A DNA stretch of 64,000 nt, from assembly GCA_030407085.1 (NCBI GenBank), contig CM059584.1, forward strand, positions 140,172,001 through 140,236,000, read 5' to 3'. The notes beneath the pieces were generated by a model. The model made no database searches. It saw only the letters and a program-made list of their open reading frames with translations, and was not told the DNA's origin. Shown here in pieces: positions 10,986 to 25,900 of the stretch (position 1 is its first letter; each line of letters opens with the position of its first letter). This DNA comes from Trichopria drosophilae. Taxonomy: Eukaryota; Arthropoda; Insecta; Hymenoptera; Diapriidae. The translations under genes and the position numbers were made by a program.

Positions 10986-13900
10986 CTGAAACAGAAGAAT
11001 ACATTTTTAATTCTATACATTTCGTCTATATTTTTAAATGTTTTAACATTTTGGAAAATAATTTCGTTTTTTGTCTCAGATTCATTTATTCGACAAAGTA
11101 CAATCGTTAGTCACATTAACAATGAGAGAAGCTTGTGAAACTTCTGTTAGTTTTGTTTCGAGTTTTGTGTACAAAAAATCACATCGTTAATTGCAAAATC
11201 AATAAAAGCCTGCGTAAGCTTAAAAATGCGAAGGCAAACAGCTCTCGGAAGCTTTTTATGCTTAGCGAAATGGTAATGAAGGAAATATTGCATTGTTTTG
11301 TTATTTACATGCTATCGACTAGACTTTAACCTGAAAATCTTTGATAAAACTGTCCTTCCTTTCGCAAACAAAATCGATTGAAAACACAAATAGGCAACAG
11401 GTTAAAAAGCTTCTGTGCTTAGTGCAGCGGCAAAAGAATTTGCTATGAACGGATGAAATAATGACATGGGACGATGATCGCAATTTGTGCATGATTGTTT
11501 TTGATCGTGGAACTTTGTAACTGATCGCATGTCCGAGTCATTATTGGAATTGAGTGCAACTTACATCGGCTGCCAGCCGGAGCTGTGTGCCCTTCGCACT
11601 TAAAACGGATAGAGACTTCTTCTCTATGGAAACAGAATTGAATATCGTAAACCTTCGTACAATTACGCTGAATTTATATTTCACCGTCCGTATCAGAGTT
11701 TGATTATCATTAATAAGTTTCGCATTGTTCTGATCTTAATCGCAAGACAAGTCCATGAATAAAACTTAAGACAAAGTAATATCATTTTAATTTACTTATT
11801 GTTCTGAATTTATTTAGTTTCGATTAAAAAATCTTAATACTTTGTCTTAACAATTTTCTTTGGACCTGTATTATTGTACTTTTCTTTTTATTGCTATTTA
11901 AAAAATTAAGAATTTGTGTCAGTTTTGGCATATTCGACGTTACATAACCTCGAAAAACGATTTTTCACAAAATTGTCGGCCATTTTGAATTTTCAAAATA
12001 TATCATCAGGTTTGTAATATGGCGGACAAATTTTCTAAATTCTTTAAAAAATTAAGAATTTGCGTTAGTTTTGGCATATTCGACGTTACATAACCTCGAA
12101 AAACGATTTTTGACAAAATTGTCGGCCATTTTGAATTTTCAAAATATATCATCAGGTTTGTAATATGGCGGACAAATTTTCTAAATTCTTTAAAAAATTA
12201 AGAATTTGCGTTAGTTTTGGCATATTCGACGTTACATAACCTCGAAAAACGATTTTTCACAAAATTGTCGGCCATTTTGAATTTTCAAAATATATCATCA
12301 GGTTTGTAATATGGCGGACAAATTTTCTAAATTCTTTTAAAAATTAAGAATTTGTTTTAGTTTTTGCATATTCGACGTTATATAACCTCGAAAAACGTTT
12401 TTTGACAAAATTGTCGGCCATATTGGATCCGCCATTTTGAATTTTCAAAATATATCATCAGATTTGTAATATGGCGGACAAATTTTGTAAATTCTTTAAA
12501 AAATTAAGAATTTGTGTTAGTTTTGCATATTCGACGTTACATAACCTCGGAAAACGATTTTTGACAAAATTGTCGGCTGTATTGGATCCGCCATTTTGAA
12601 TTTTCAAAATATATCATTAGATTTGTAATATGGCGGACAAATTTTCTAAATTCTTTAAAAAATTAAGAATTTGCGTTACTTTTTGCATATTCGACGTTAC
12701 ATAACCTCGAAAAAACGATTATTGACCAAATTGTCGGCCATATTGGATCCGCCATTTTGAATTTTTAAAATATACCATTGTCGTCAAAATGGGAAAATTC
12801 AAAATGTCGGTTCCAAGACGGCCGACATAAATGTAAAAAATTTACTTGATTTCGATGAAAGTTGATACTCGGGAATTTTTTCGGTCGCCGATTACGAATT
12901 TGAAGTCAGATTTTGTAAATTCAAAATGGTGGATCCAAGATGGCCGACATAAATGTGAAATATTACTTGATTTTTTAAATGATTAATTAAATGTTAAATG
13001 ATATATTTTAGGAAAAAATGGAACCCGCGTTTCACCGTTTTTCGATATCTTAAGTACACAGGGCTGTACCACTTCTGGCACTTTTTTTTGTTTAAACAGT
13101 TACCACTGAAGTGGTTAACGCCTGGAAATGACAATTTTTGTACTTCATTTTCAATCAAGTATTTCGTATAAAAAATCAAGGTTGAAAACAATTGAGAGGT
13201 ACGTATTCTACTGTTTTCCTCTTTTATAACACTTCTATTATTCTTGATTCGCGTAAGGATAAAATGTTTTACCTGTTGATGGTGTAGTTCTTCCGACACT
13301 CGGTAACTGCCAAGACTTTCACGTTGTCTGGAGCTGGTCGTTGACAAATGTTGTCTTTTACGTTCTGACACTGCTACTTCCTACGAGATATAAAATAAAT
13401 TTCTCAGTATCGATAGAAAAGGTTCTTCTACTCAGTATTTTAACCCCTTTCGTCCCAAAAGTCCGGAATTTGGACACAACTTTCAACGATGTAACTTTTG
13501 TTTCAATCAGCGTTAAACAAAATTGAAATAAATCAAACCCGATAGATTTGGACCTCCTCTTTCAAATGCCATAGTCAGAATCAGCCGGAAATTACAGAGA
13601 AAAAAAAGTTATGATCATTTTTTCTAAAAAAATACTGTTTTTTTCGACGTTTTTTCCCAATAATTGCGTTTTTTGACATTGAAAAGGGCAGTGCTGATCG
13701 TTGCAAAACATACTAATCGCGTCTTTTTGCTCAGACCATTCTTCTCCCGTCGGATTTTTTTTCAAAAAACAAAATGGCGGTTTCAAGATGGCGTCTCGAA
13801 GTTGTAAGTTTGAATTTTCTCGCACAAATATCGATTATTTGAACGTGTAACGGCTCAAATCATGGAGAATTGCAATGAAAAAGTAATTATTATCATTTGT

Positions 13901-16900
13901 GAATACTTAGTCTCGTCATGATTAATTCATAACCTCAAATTAGTTAGACACAATGGGTTTATACCGATTATTTGTCTAATTTTCACACAATTTTCGACGT
14001 TTCCGTAACATTACTTATGTGTGAAATTAAAAATGACCATATACCCTTATGACCTATTAATTATGGGTTTATAACCTAAGAATTTAGTACAGTTCGACTT
14101 TTTTTTATTTTTAAAATACTTTTCTTCATTTTTTTTGTATTTTAATTTTATTACTTTCATTTTTTTGTATTCAAAACACGTGGAGGGAATGAGGAAATAT
14201 TTGTTTTTTATTTTTGTGTTTTGTTTTGTATTTTGTAAATCAATATTGCAAAGTTATGTTGTATAAGATGTGGATTGACCTGCGACCTGCAAATTGAGTG
14301 AAAATCAGACAAAATATCGGTAGTAACCCATTGTACACGACTAATTTGAGGTTATGAATGAATCATGATAGGACTAAGTATTCACAAATGATAATAATTA
14401 CTTTTTCCATGATTCCATTCTCCATGATTTGAACCGTTACGCGGTCAAATAATCAATATTTGTGGGAGAAAAAGTAAACGTACAACTTCCAGACGCCATT
14501 TTGTTTTTTGAAAAAAATCCGACGGGAGAAGAATGGTCTGAGCAAAAAGACGCGATTAGTATGTTTTGCAACGATCAGCACTGCCCTTTACAATGTCAAA
14601 AAACGCAATTATTGGGAAAAAACGTCGAAAAAATAGGTATGTTTTTCGAAAAAATAATCATAACTTTTTTCTCTGTAATTTCCGGCTGATTCTGACTATG
14701 GCATTTGAAAGAGGAGGTCCAAATCTATCGATTTTGACTTATTTCAATTCTTTTTTTTTAACGCTGCTTGGAACAAAAGTTACATCGTTGAAAGTTGTGT
14801 CCAAATTCCGGACTTTTTGATTTTACTCGATTGGGAGATGAGAAAAATTTAAATGGTATTTTAATTACCTCTCCGTCGTTGTTGAAGAGTCTCGTGATCA
14901 TGCTGTCACCCGCGAACCATTTCTGGCCCTTCATTACGATGTTCGATGGTGGTTCGTGAGTGGCACCGATGTCGGAAGACCAAATGTGGATGCTGCCGCC
15001 GCCTTCGATTTTTGTTGTTCGGTGGAATTTGTATTGCGTTTCCATACCACCTGCTTTCCTTACAATCTGCCATCCACTCAGAGATATTTCCTGTCGTAAA
15101 GAATGTCAAAAAAATCTGTTATTTTATTTTTTCTACATTTAACCCATTTTTGACACTTTTTTTCACTTCAATTTCAGTCAAGTATTTCGTATGAAAATCA
15201 AAGTTCAAAAAAATTGAATGGTGTGTGTCTTACTATTTTTGAGGTCGTTTAATTAAACTATTAAATATGGCGATTTAAATATCAAAAAAACGCGAAAAAT
15301 CGGGTGGAATTTTTTACAAAACATTTTTTTCTCATCGAAAGAGTATTTTCGATCACAAAATTCCTTCACTAAAGTTGAACAAAATAGTTGCAGTATTAAG
15401 ATATATTTTTTAAAAAGTTAAAAATTAACATGGAGATCTCAAAATGGCGACCGCAATGACAAATGTCGTTTGTTTCTTCAAAACAAAAACTTTAAAGAAA
15501 ATATACTAAGAATAATTATGTTTTGGAATGAGTCAAAGAACACTCTGAATTTTTTTTAGAATATTTTGTTTACAATTTTTGATTTTTTGGAAATTCAAAA
15601 TATCGAAATTTTGAAAAAAGTAATTTAACAAATCTGAAAAAATTTGAGAGTTTTCATTAGCTAATTCTAAGACGTTTTTGTTCTAAGGAAATTTTCTCCA
15701 AAATCTATAGTTTTCCAGTAAATAAATTATTAGTCTTGAAATTTTGAAAAATGTAATAATCTTTTTCTTCATAACTATAGACTTTAGAGAAAACTTCCTT
15801 AGAACAAAATTGTCTTAAAATTAGTTAAAGAATACTCTGAAATTTTTTCAGATTTTTTAAATTACTTTTTTCAAAATTTCGATATTTCGAATCAAAAATT
15901 GTATAAAAATATTCTAAAAAAAAATTCAGAGTCTTCTTTGACTCATCCTAAAACATAATTATTCTTAGTATATTTTTATACAATTTTTGATTTTTTCAAA
16001 ATTTCGATATTTCGAATTTCCAAAAAATCAAAAATTGTATAAAAATATTCTAAAAAAAAATATACTAAGAATAATTATGTTTTAGAATGAGTCAAAGAAG
16101 ACTCTGAATTTTTTTTAGAATATTTTGATACAATTTTTGATTCGAAATATTGAAATTTTGAAAAAAGTTATTGAAAAAATCTGAAAAAATGAGAGAGTTT
16201 TTATTAGCTTAAATTTTTTCCGATTTTTTTAAATTACTTTTTTCAAAATTTCGATATTTCGAATAAAAAATTGTATCAAAATATTCTAAAAAAAAATTCA
16301 GAGTCTTCTTTGACTCATTCTAAAACATAATTATTCTTAGTATATTTTTTTTAGAATATTTTGATAAAATTTTTTATTTTTGGAAATTCGAAATATCGAA
16401 ATTCTCAAAAAAGCAATTGAAAAAATCTGAAAAAATTTGAGCTAATAAAAACTCTCGCGTTTTTTCTGATTTTTTCAATTACTTTTTTCAAAATTTCGAT
16501 ATTTCGAATTTCCAAAAAATCAAAAATTGTATCCAAATATTCTAAAAAAAATATACTAAGAATAATTATGTTTTAGGATGAGTCAAAGAACACTCTGAAT
16601 TTTTTTTTAGAATATTTTGAAAAAAGTAATTTCGATATTTCAAATTTCCAAAAAATCAAAAATTGTATCAAAATATTCTAAAAAAAATATACTAAGAATA
16701 ATTATGTTTTAGGATGAGTCAAAGAACACTCTGAATTTTTTTTTAGAATATTTTGATACAATTTTTTATTTTTTTGTAAATTTGAAATATCGAAATTTTG
16801 AAAAAAGTGATTGAAAAAATCTGAAAAAATAGGAGAGTTTTTATTAGCTCAAATATTTCAGATTTTTTCAATTACTTTTTTCAAAATTTCGATATTTCGA

Positions 16901-19900
16901 ATATCCAAAAAATCAAAAATTGTATCAAAATATTCTACAAAAAATGCAGAGCTTTTTTTGACTCATTCTAAAACATAATTATTCTTAGTATATTTTCTTT
17001 AGAATATTTTGAGACAATTTTTGATTTTTTAGAAATTTGAAATATCGAAATTTTGAAAAAAGTAATTGAAAAAATCAGAAAAAAACGTGAGAGTTTTTAT
17101 TAGCTCAAATTTTTTCAGATTTTTTCAATTACTTTTTTCAAAATTTCGATATTTTAAATTTCCAAAAAATAAAAATTGTATCAAAATATTCTACAAAAAA
17201 TTCAGAGTTTTTTTTTACTCATTCCAAAACATAATTATTCTTAGTATATTTTCTTTAAAGTTTTTAGTTTTCAAGAAAATAATTCGTTGAGTTTTAAAAC
17301 GACATCTGCCATTGTGGTCGCCATTTTGAGATCTCCATGTTAACTTTTAAATTTTTTTAAAATATATCTTAATACTACAACTATTTTCTTCACTTTTAGT
17401 GAAGGAATTTTGTGACTTAAAATACTCTTTCGATGAGAAAAAAATGTTTTGTAAAAAATTCCACCCGATTTTTCGCGTTTTTTTAATATTTAAATCGCCA
17501 TTTTTAATTGTTTAATTGAGATAGCTCAATTTTGACAACGTCATTGAAAAGAACGACCTCGAAAATAGTAAGACACACACCTTTCAATTTTTTTGAACTT
17601 CTATTTTCATATGAAATACTTGACTGAAATTGAAGTGAAAAAAAGTGAATATTGATATCTTTCAAAAATGTTTGTGTCGATAAATTACCTTGTTTGCTCG
17701 GTTCAACAATTTGACATATCGTCCTTGAGGATCGGCTTCGTTGATTTCAATATCACCTTTCGCTGATGTGTTCTCGCTGAAGTCGCTGCTGCTTCTTTCT
17801 TCGTTTTCCTCAAGGAGGGCTCTCTTACGTTTTCCACCTCGGACTGGAGTATGGCGAGATGGTGTCATGCGGCCAGTAACATTTGGCGACTGCATCGGAG
17901 TGATGTTCAGTCTGTCGAAACAAAATTATTCAATTTATTACAGTTCGCAACTAACATACGAACATCAATTTTGATGCCATTGATTACGAAACCAAAATAG
18001 AAACAATAATAATAAATCGTTTATATTTATTTACATACAATGAACTAATTTTTATGTGTTGTGTATGTAAAAACTTACTATAAATATTGGTAATAATCTC
18101 TGGATATTAAAAACATAATTTATTCTTAGTTTTGTGTAATAATTAATAAGTAAATGAATGTCTTTAATCTCTAAACTAAGTAATGAAAATTGCGTTTGTT
18201 TGTTCAACCTTTTGTATTTATCGATGACAAAGAACGCAAAGAAATTAGTATTGTGTGTTCTCTGTCATTGATAAATACAAAAGGTTGAACAAATAAACAC
18301 AATTTTCATTACTTAGTTTAGAGATTAAAGACATTCATTTACTTATTAATTATTACACAAAATTAAGAATAATGTTTTTAATATCCAGAGATTACCATTC
18401 TATATTTATAGTAAGTTTTTACATACACAACATAGAAACAATAATGTTCGTAATGATGAAATAAACATGTCTGTATTCATTAAATTTCTTTTTGGTTTTA
18501 ATTTGTGGCTAATTATTTTGAAATTCATTTCATTTTGAATAAAAATCAAATTATTTTATTGAATTAAATTACCTAGCTTCTTCGGACTCCAATAACTTCC
18601 TGTAGGCTGCAATTTCGAGGTCTAAAGCGACCTTAATGTCCATAAGGTCCTGATACTCTTGAAGTTGTTGAGCCATTTCGTCTCTCATGCGGGACAATTC
18701 GTTCTCAAGTGCAGCCAAATTTTCAGTATGGCGTGTCCTCTCATTTTCACGCATTGTGTCCAGATCCCTACAAGTAAACATTAATAAACAACCAATTTCC
18801 AAACAAAATAAATATGTTAATAAATAATTTTGTAGATTATTAAAAAATAAACATAACCTACCGTATTCGGTTACCAAGAGTGTTGTTCGAGGCCTCCAAC
18901 TCGCTGATCTTTTGATTGAGACTTTCGATCTTAGCTCTGGTTTGTCGAAGTTCTTCCACTGCCATGGTAGCTGCACCGCTGTTACGTTGTGCGTGCGATG
19001 TAAGATTTTTGATCTTCGTTTCGTACAACATTTCAATCTCTTCGCGATTGGCTCGCATTTGCGCTTCGTACTGATCACGCAACTCTTGTAGGGATTCGGT
19101 GAGTTTGGCCTCGTATTGTTCAGCCAAACGTCCATCGATCTCAGAAATTTCAACCTGATTTCAACATTTTATGTAACATTTCAATTATTTCAACCCGATT
19201 TAAACATTTTATGTAACATTTCAATTATTTCAACCCGATTTAAACATTTTATGTAACATTTCAATTATTTCAACCCGATTTAAACATTTTATGTAACATT
19301 TCAATTATTTCAACCTGATTTCAACATTTTATGTAACATTTTAATTATTCTCTGTACAAAGAGAAATATTATTAGGTATTTTGCTATTTTATTAGAAAAT
19401 TATACTATTTTGGATAATAAATTCACTTTGGATCTTATAAAATGAAATATGCTGATATTTTGTATGCAAAAACAGGAAAATTATCTCTTAAATTTACATA
19501 TAAATCTGTTAAGCTTGCAAATATGTTTTGTAAGATTCGCAGACATTTTTTCTATTAAAAATGAATTTATTTGTCTAGTAATATGTGATAAGTACATTTT
19601 ACTATTAAGTTTAGGCAATTTTTACTTTTCGTGCATTGAAAAATTTAATATTTCAAAAGTTTAGCCCCATTTTAGTCTTAAGAAGTGTTATTCTAAATGA
19701 AAATGTTGAAAAAAATTCTAAATTAGTCGAGGGTTTACCTGACGTCTGGTTCTTGTTTCGGTCAGTTCCTGTTGGAAGACTTGATCTTTGAAACTGATGT
19801 CTTCTTTGAGACTTTGAATGTGATTTTCCAGATCGATTCTCTGGAGAGTCTCCTCTTCGAGATGTTTTCGAGAATCATCCAAAAGGGCCGAGAGCCTCTC

Positions 19901-22900
19901 GACTTCCTTTTCCAATTCCCTTTCCCTTTCGGCAAACTTCTTGCGCTCTGCTTGACTCTGATTGAATTGAGACTGCAGATCGTTGCACCTGGTTTCGTAA
20001 ATCAGCAGATTCCTTTCTGCTGCAGTCAGGTCTTTGGACTTTTTATCCAATCTGAAAAGTTGATGTTAAAAATTAAGTTTTATTCATAAAAAGTATTTTA
20101 TTATTTTGTTATTAATTAATAATAAGCACACTAAAAGTGTTGGAATGAAATTTCATTCCAACAAAGTAAAAATCCTACGCTTAAATCTAGAATTGATCTA
20201 AAGAAGTATTTTTTCAGCTTGTTGTACTAAACTACTTATTATTGAGGCGATATTAATAATTTAGTGTATTGGATTTAATGTACACTCTGAAAGATTAAAA
20301 TATCTTAACCAATCTTTAATATAGTAGTAGTTAGTAGTAGTAAATCATTTATTTTGGCTCGAGACAGACACCTCTTAGCCAACCATACAAAATACACAGG
20401 ATTAGAAGTACAAAGAAATCAAGAAAAAGAAATACAAAATAAATACTAATGCCGCAGTCGACGCACAATATTATATGTAGAATTAATAGAATAAACAGAT
20501 ACATTAATGCTAATAACAAAATAATAATAAAATCCCGTAAATGTTACAAGTCAGTCTAGTTTCGGCAGGACCTGACGCTTATCCTTATCAGCATTTAATA
20601 AAAAAGTGTAAAACTTATTTTTAAAGACTTCATTCAACATAGTACTGCGTATAGAACTAGGTAGGATATTCCATAACCTAGATGAAGTAATTATAAACGA
20701 ATTCGAATAGGTTTTATTTCGAGATAGCGGAATACAAAGTACATTATGACCCGGTCTCAACGTAATCGGTGTGCGCGTCTCTCTCCATATATATTTACAA
20801 TACAAATAATCAGGTTTTTTTATTATATATATTATATACATTCTTAAATAATAATGTTTTTTTTCGGTCATATATATAATAGAAATTAAAAATGATTGAG
20901 TTTAATAAAGATTTAAAAATTAGAGGAAAATATTGCTAGATTTTCATTTATTATTTATATTACAAAAAAAACCCACCAAATTACTAACCCTTGTTTGTTT
21001 TTTTTTCCTTTTCCTCTAATTTTTAAATCTTTATTAAACTCAACCATTTTTAATTTCTATTATATATAGGACCGAAAAAAACCATTACTATTTAAGAATA
21101 TATTAATTTATAAAACGGTCGAAAAATTAAAACCTATCAAATGTAATATTACATAATTATTATTAATTATATAATATTAACTAATCTTTATTGGACTGTC
21201 AGTCGATGTAATTAAATTAATTTATTATCTTTGAATAAAAAAGCTGATGTAATTTCCGTAAAGAAAACTTCAAAAAAATCTTTAATCAGCTTTCTGTATA
21301 CCTAATTTTTGTATACCTAAATTGTGTATGTCGTACTCCGCAACCCGAAAATGGTTTATCAAACAACTAATTACATTCATTAGAGATAAAAAAAGCAGCT
21401 CACAAACGATTAAAACAAGAACGCCTAACTAATTAAGTGCTCAGTTAACTATGAGATCTTCACCAAATTAAGAAAATGTTATAAAAATTTATCTAAACAA
21501 TGTTATAATACTTATTTATCTAATTTGGAACATAATATATGTGGTGACATAAGATTCTGGTGCTTTGTTCATAAAAGAAACTCGTCTGGCTGGCCAGAAC
21601 TTTTTCATTTAAATGGTAAAATTACTACACTACAGGTGATAATGCTGCAAATTTGTTTGTGTTATTCTTTGAGTCAGTCTTTACTACAAAAAATTGGTTA
21701 TTTCTGCATTATGTACTCAAATTGTCGTCTTGATTGAGGAATGCCATGTTTCGTGAGAGAAAATTAAAAATAAGTTACTGGAACTAAATGTTTTCAAGGG
21801 TCCTGGACCTGGTGGTATTCTGTTACTGCTAAAAATTTGTACTAATATATTTAGTTATCCTCTTTATATTTTATTTACTAAATCTATTAATGAAGGGTGC
21901 CTTACTTAGTATTTGGGCCATATCTTTTCTGTCACCTTTCTTTAAGAGCGGTGACAAAACCGATATAAAAAAACCATCAACTAAAAATACCTACATTAAA
22001 GTTTCTCCGACAAGTTATGGATGCTCAGTTTCTTTATAAATTACATAACAAATGTGCCTCAAGTCCCAAACGTTCATTGAACGGTTTTCTAATAATCCAT
22101 TGATGATTTACTAACGATATGAGTAACTGAGAGGTCTTGTATATTTGGAACATTGATAAATAATAATTTTCTACCTTATGTGGTTGTAAACAATAACTTT
22201 AATATGTTTTAAAAGCATATAACAGTAAATCTGTTCTAAACATTCGTTCATTGAACGTTCAGAACTTCAGGTACGTTATAACAACCTATTATTGATTCTT
22301 AACTTAAGTTCAATTTTATCACAATATCATTTTACAAAAGTATTTAGATTTCTACGAATGTTCCCTTCCTAAAATTACACAACTAACTTAGGTCAAAAGT
22401 CTCCATCTTCAAGATTATGTTCTGATAACCTGGTACAGAATTGCCATAATATTTTTCACCTTATATATTACTGCAACAAAATCTTTTAAACCTACACTAC
22501 TCCAATATAAGTAATTCAATACCATTTATTCGTATCATTTCATACATAATCAGTATCTTTTCGATTCCGTAGTTGTTTTATATGATTGATGTATTCTTGT
22601 ATTTAATAATTCATCTCTGAACTACACGGAAAGAAATTTTAAGTCAATGCGACAGCATTTTTATAAACAGATCCAATTTGAGTGCACCTTTGATAATATT
22701 TATTCATAATTTCTAGATGATATAGTTATTAATAATTCTAATGATTTATAAACGTTGTTGAAACTGAAAAACTTGGTATAGTGCAAGATACACTAAAAAT
22801 GCACTTAATCTTTTTTATAGAGCACAAAATTTCCTGAAAAAAAGTCAACGAGAGCCCTAGTCTAAAGTTAATAGATTATCCATGAATAACGCTGGAATTT

Positions 22901-25900
22901 TGTCTTACAAGTTAACTATGAATATTTTAGAATTTTTGTAAAATATGAGGCATATTCCATCGTCGCTCGTGGCTAAGCTATTAACTTTAGCCTAGAGCCC
23001 TTGCTGACTTTTTTGTAGGAAATTTTGAGCTCTACAAAAAAGTTTCAGTGTATTTTTAGTGTATCTTGCACTGTTTTCGATACAGAAGCTTTAGAATGAA
23101 AAAAGTACCAAGTTTTTCCGTTTCAACAACGTTTATAAATCATTAAAATTAACTATTAATAACATAGTCGGAAAATTATGAATAACTATTCAAAAAGGCG
23201 TAATAAAATTGTATCTGTTCATACAAATTTTCTTTTTAACGATTTCGAATTTTAACCGTCACTTCCCTCAGCAGTGGCATTTAATTAAAATTTGTTTCTA
23301 CATACCTCAAAATATTGTAACTTGGGTTGTAAATATATAAATAAATAAATATTCAACGAAACGATTTATTTATCATTTCCTAATTGTCATTCAATGATTA
23401 ATAGACGTGACCGTAGAATAGAATTATTATCAATTAGAGAGCTAAAAATAGATTACATTGATGACAACAAAATTTGTTTAACCCAAGGAAGATTTCTTTT
23501 TAACCGTTAATAAATGTAAGAAATAAGTTTTTTATGTTTGTGTCAACTTTGTTCATTCTTGTTACACAATTCGAACAATTATTATCACACATGGCCAAAT
23601 ATACAACGTTTTTTGCATTAAGGAAGTTGATATGGTTAAGAATTAACAAACAGACTCTGACGGAAAAATTACTGACCGTTAATATGAATATAAAATAAAT
23701 TCCCTGAAAATTTTGAGTCATTTGGATACTTCAGTATCGAGAAATTATTAAAAAACATTTTATGCCTATTAACATGGTGTCCTATGTAAAATAGCATTTT
23801 TAAAGTCTTTATATGCAAGATTTGCACAGAATTAACAAACATATTTACTTAAAATTAATGTCGATTAAAGAAAAATATATAATAAATGTTCGAGAGAAAG
23901 AATTAGATCGATTGGATAGACTAGGTAAGAGAACTTCATTGAAATTGTTGTCAAAAGTTCATTATCATACAGGAACCATTATTCGACTTCAGAACGATAC
24001 TGAACTAGTCGAAATTGAGCGAAAACAGCACTTGACTCCCTACGCATTTCCTATATAGAACCAATATAACTATAAAAAAAAATAATTTTCTCGTTTAGTG
24101 TTATTATTATAATTGTTATTAACAAATAAAATTGAAAAAACGGCGGCGTTTTTTTCGAATAAATTCATTTTTGCAAACTACACAAGGTTTTTTTTACTAT
24201 AGATTTATTTATAAGGGGTTTTGGGGTCGCTGATTGTGATGATAGTTTTACCAAATTCAAAATGGCGAATCCAATATACGGACGGAAAAAATGTTTAAAT
24301 GCCTCATTTTCAACAAAAACTGTTACTCGGAGGTTATGGGAGTCAGAATTTTGAATTTTCAAAATCTTACTTCAAATTCGTAATCTGCGACCCCAAAAAC
24401 TCCTGAGTAACAAATTTCAAGCGAATCCGATGAATTTTGAAAAATTCGTCCGCCATATTGAATCCGACATTTTGAATTTTCAAAATCTGACTTCAAATTC
24501 GTAATCAGCGACCCCAAAAACTCCCGAGTAACAAATTCCAGCTATTTTCCATGTAAAGAAAAATGTATGCCGCAAAGGGTTAAAGGATGCTGGATGTCTT
24601 ATTATTAAACAAAAATCCTTTCTACGAGAGCGTGGGAAAGGGATGCGAGCGTCGCGAACGCACCTAGCGGAAAAACTTGAAAGTATCAAGAATTATTTAC
24701 ATTTGATCGTCGCGCACACATACCATATAAACTATCGAATTAGTTGTATTAAAAATTCATTATTTCACTCTAATAAAATGTCAAGAATAAACTTTTATAT
24801 AAAAAATAAAAAATGTCCATTATTATTCACTTTATTATCAATTAATATCAATTTTAAATATTTTTGGGAAAAGTGTGAAAGTCTTCTTTCTAAAATGGTT
24901 TGCCACGCTCTATTCAATTGACTAAATTGAAAATTTGTAACGAGGGAGCGTTAGTAAATAGGGGTCCATTCTGTAAAATCACAATTAAACTAACTCAATT
25001 AATTTATGTTTTTTTTTTGTAACCACTAAAACCAATCGAGGCAGTGAAAGTATTATCGATTTCGAGACAAAGGACGACCGGAAGATGTTATTAGGGGAAC
25101 CCGCAGCCGGCTTGTCCTCACAAACGTATATATAAACTTTTAATAGTGCCTGTACGAAGGTGTGGTCATGTACTGTCCAAATATCTGAAAGCCAAACAGG
25201 GAAATTACTGCATAATTCATACTTTGTAATTACGTTCACGGCCTTTTACGTCGCTCCGGGCATAAGAAAACTCATCTCTTAGAAAATAAACACAAAAAAA
25301 GTCTTTGTTACAAAAAAAAAACTTTTAAAATAGGATAGTATTTCTAGGAATTTCTAATTTTTTCGTGAAGGTTGAAAATAGAAAGTTCATTAAATTTTAT
25401 TATTTTAAGTTCGAGCCGAAAAAAAATATTTTTCTTTTAAAATTTTTATTAATAAAAAGAATGTATCGTGCAAAAATATAAATTACACGATCAGAAAAAA
25501 ATACAAAAATTTAAAAAAATTGTTTTTAACTTTCGTTGAACTCCAAAGGTGAACTTAATCGCGTTTTACTATCTTAGATAGTAATTTTAGAGTTTCATTG
25601 CGTGAACATCTATTATTTCTGGTAAAAATTACTAAAAAATTTTCATAATTTTTACTATTGACATTGTAAAAGTTCTTAAGTATGTCGGTGAAACAGAAAT
25701 ATTCTACAAATATTTACCAGAAATGGTAGATTTTCGCATAATAATATTGTACTGAATACATTAAATTTATAACGATTTTCATTTGCAATTTGTAAAATTA
25801 CTTAGTTAATTTCTATTTTTAAAGCTACATTAACTCGGGGCCAAAGCTGTTTTGGCTTTATTAAGCAAAAGCTACCAGTGTCTTAACAAAATTAAATTGG

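Noticed and set aside
18569..19153. 194-codon continuous frame on -
   Set aside because: It is an out-of-frame read through lamin exon 3 and intron 3 that enters frame only in exon 4; the spliced lamin model explains the region better.
23813..24058. 81-codon frame on + ([14 protein letters not shown]...)
   Set aside because: No recognised motif, no splice or promoter context, and it lies in the lamin first intron. Possibly a transposon scrap, but unsupported.
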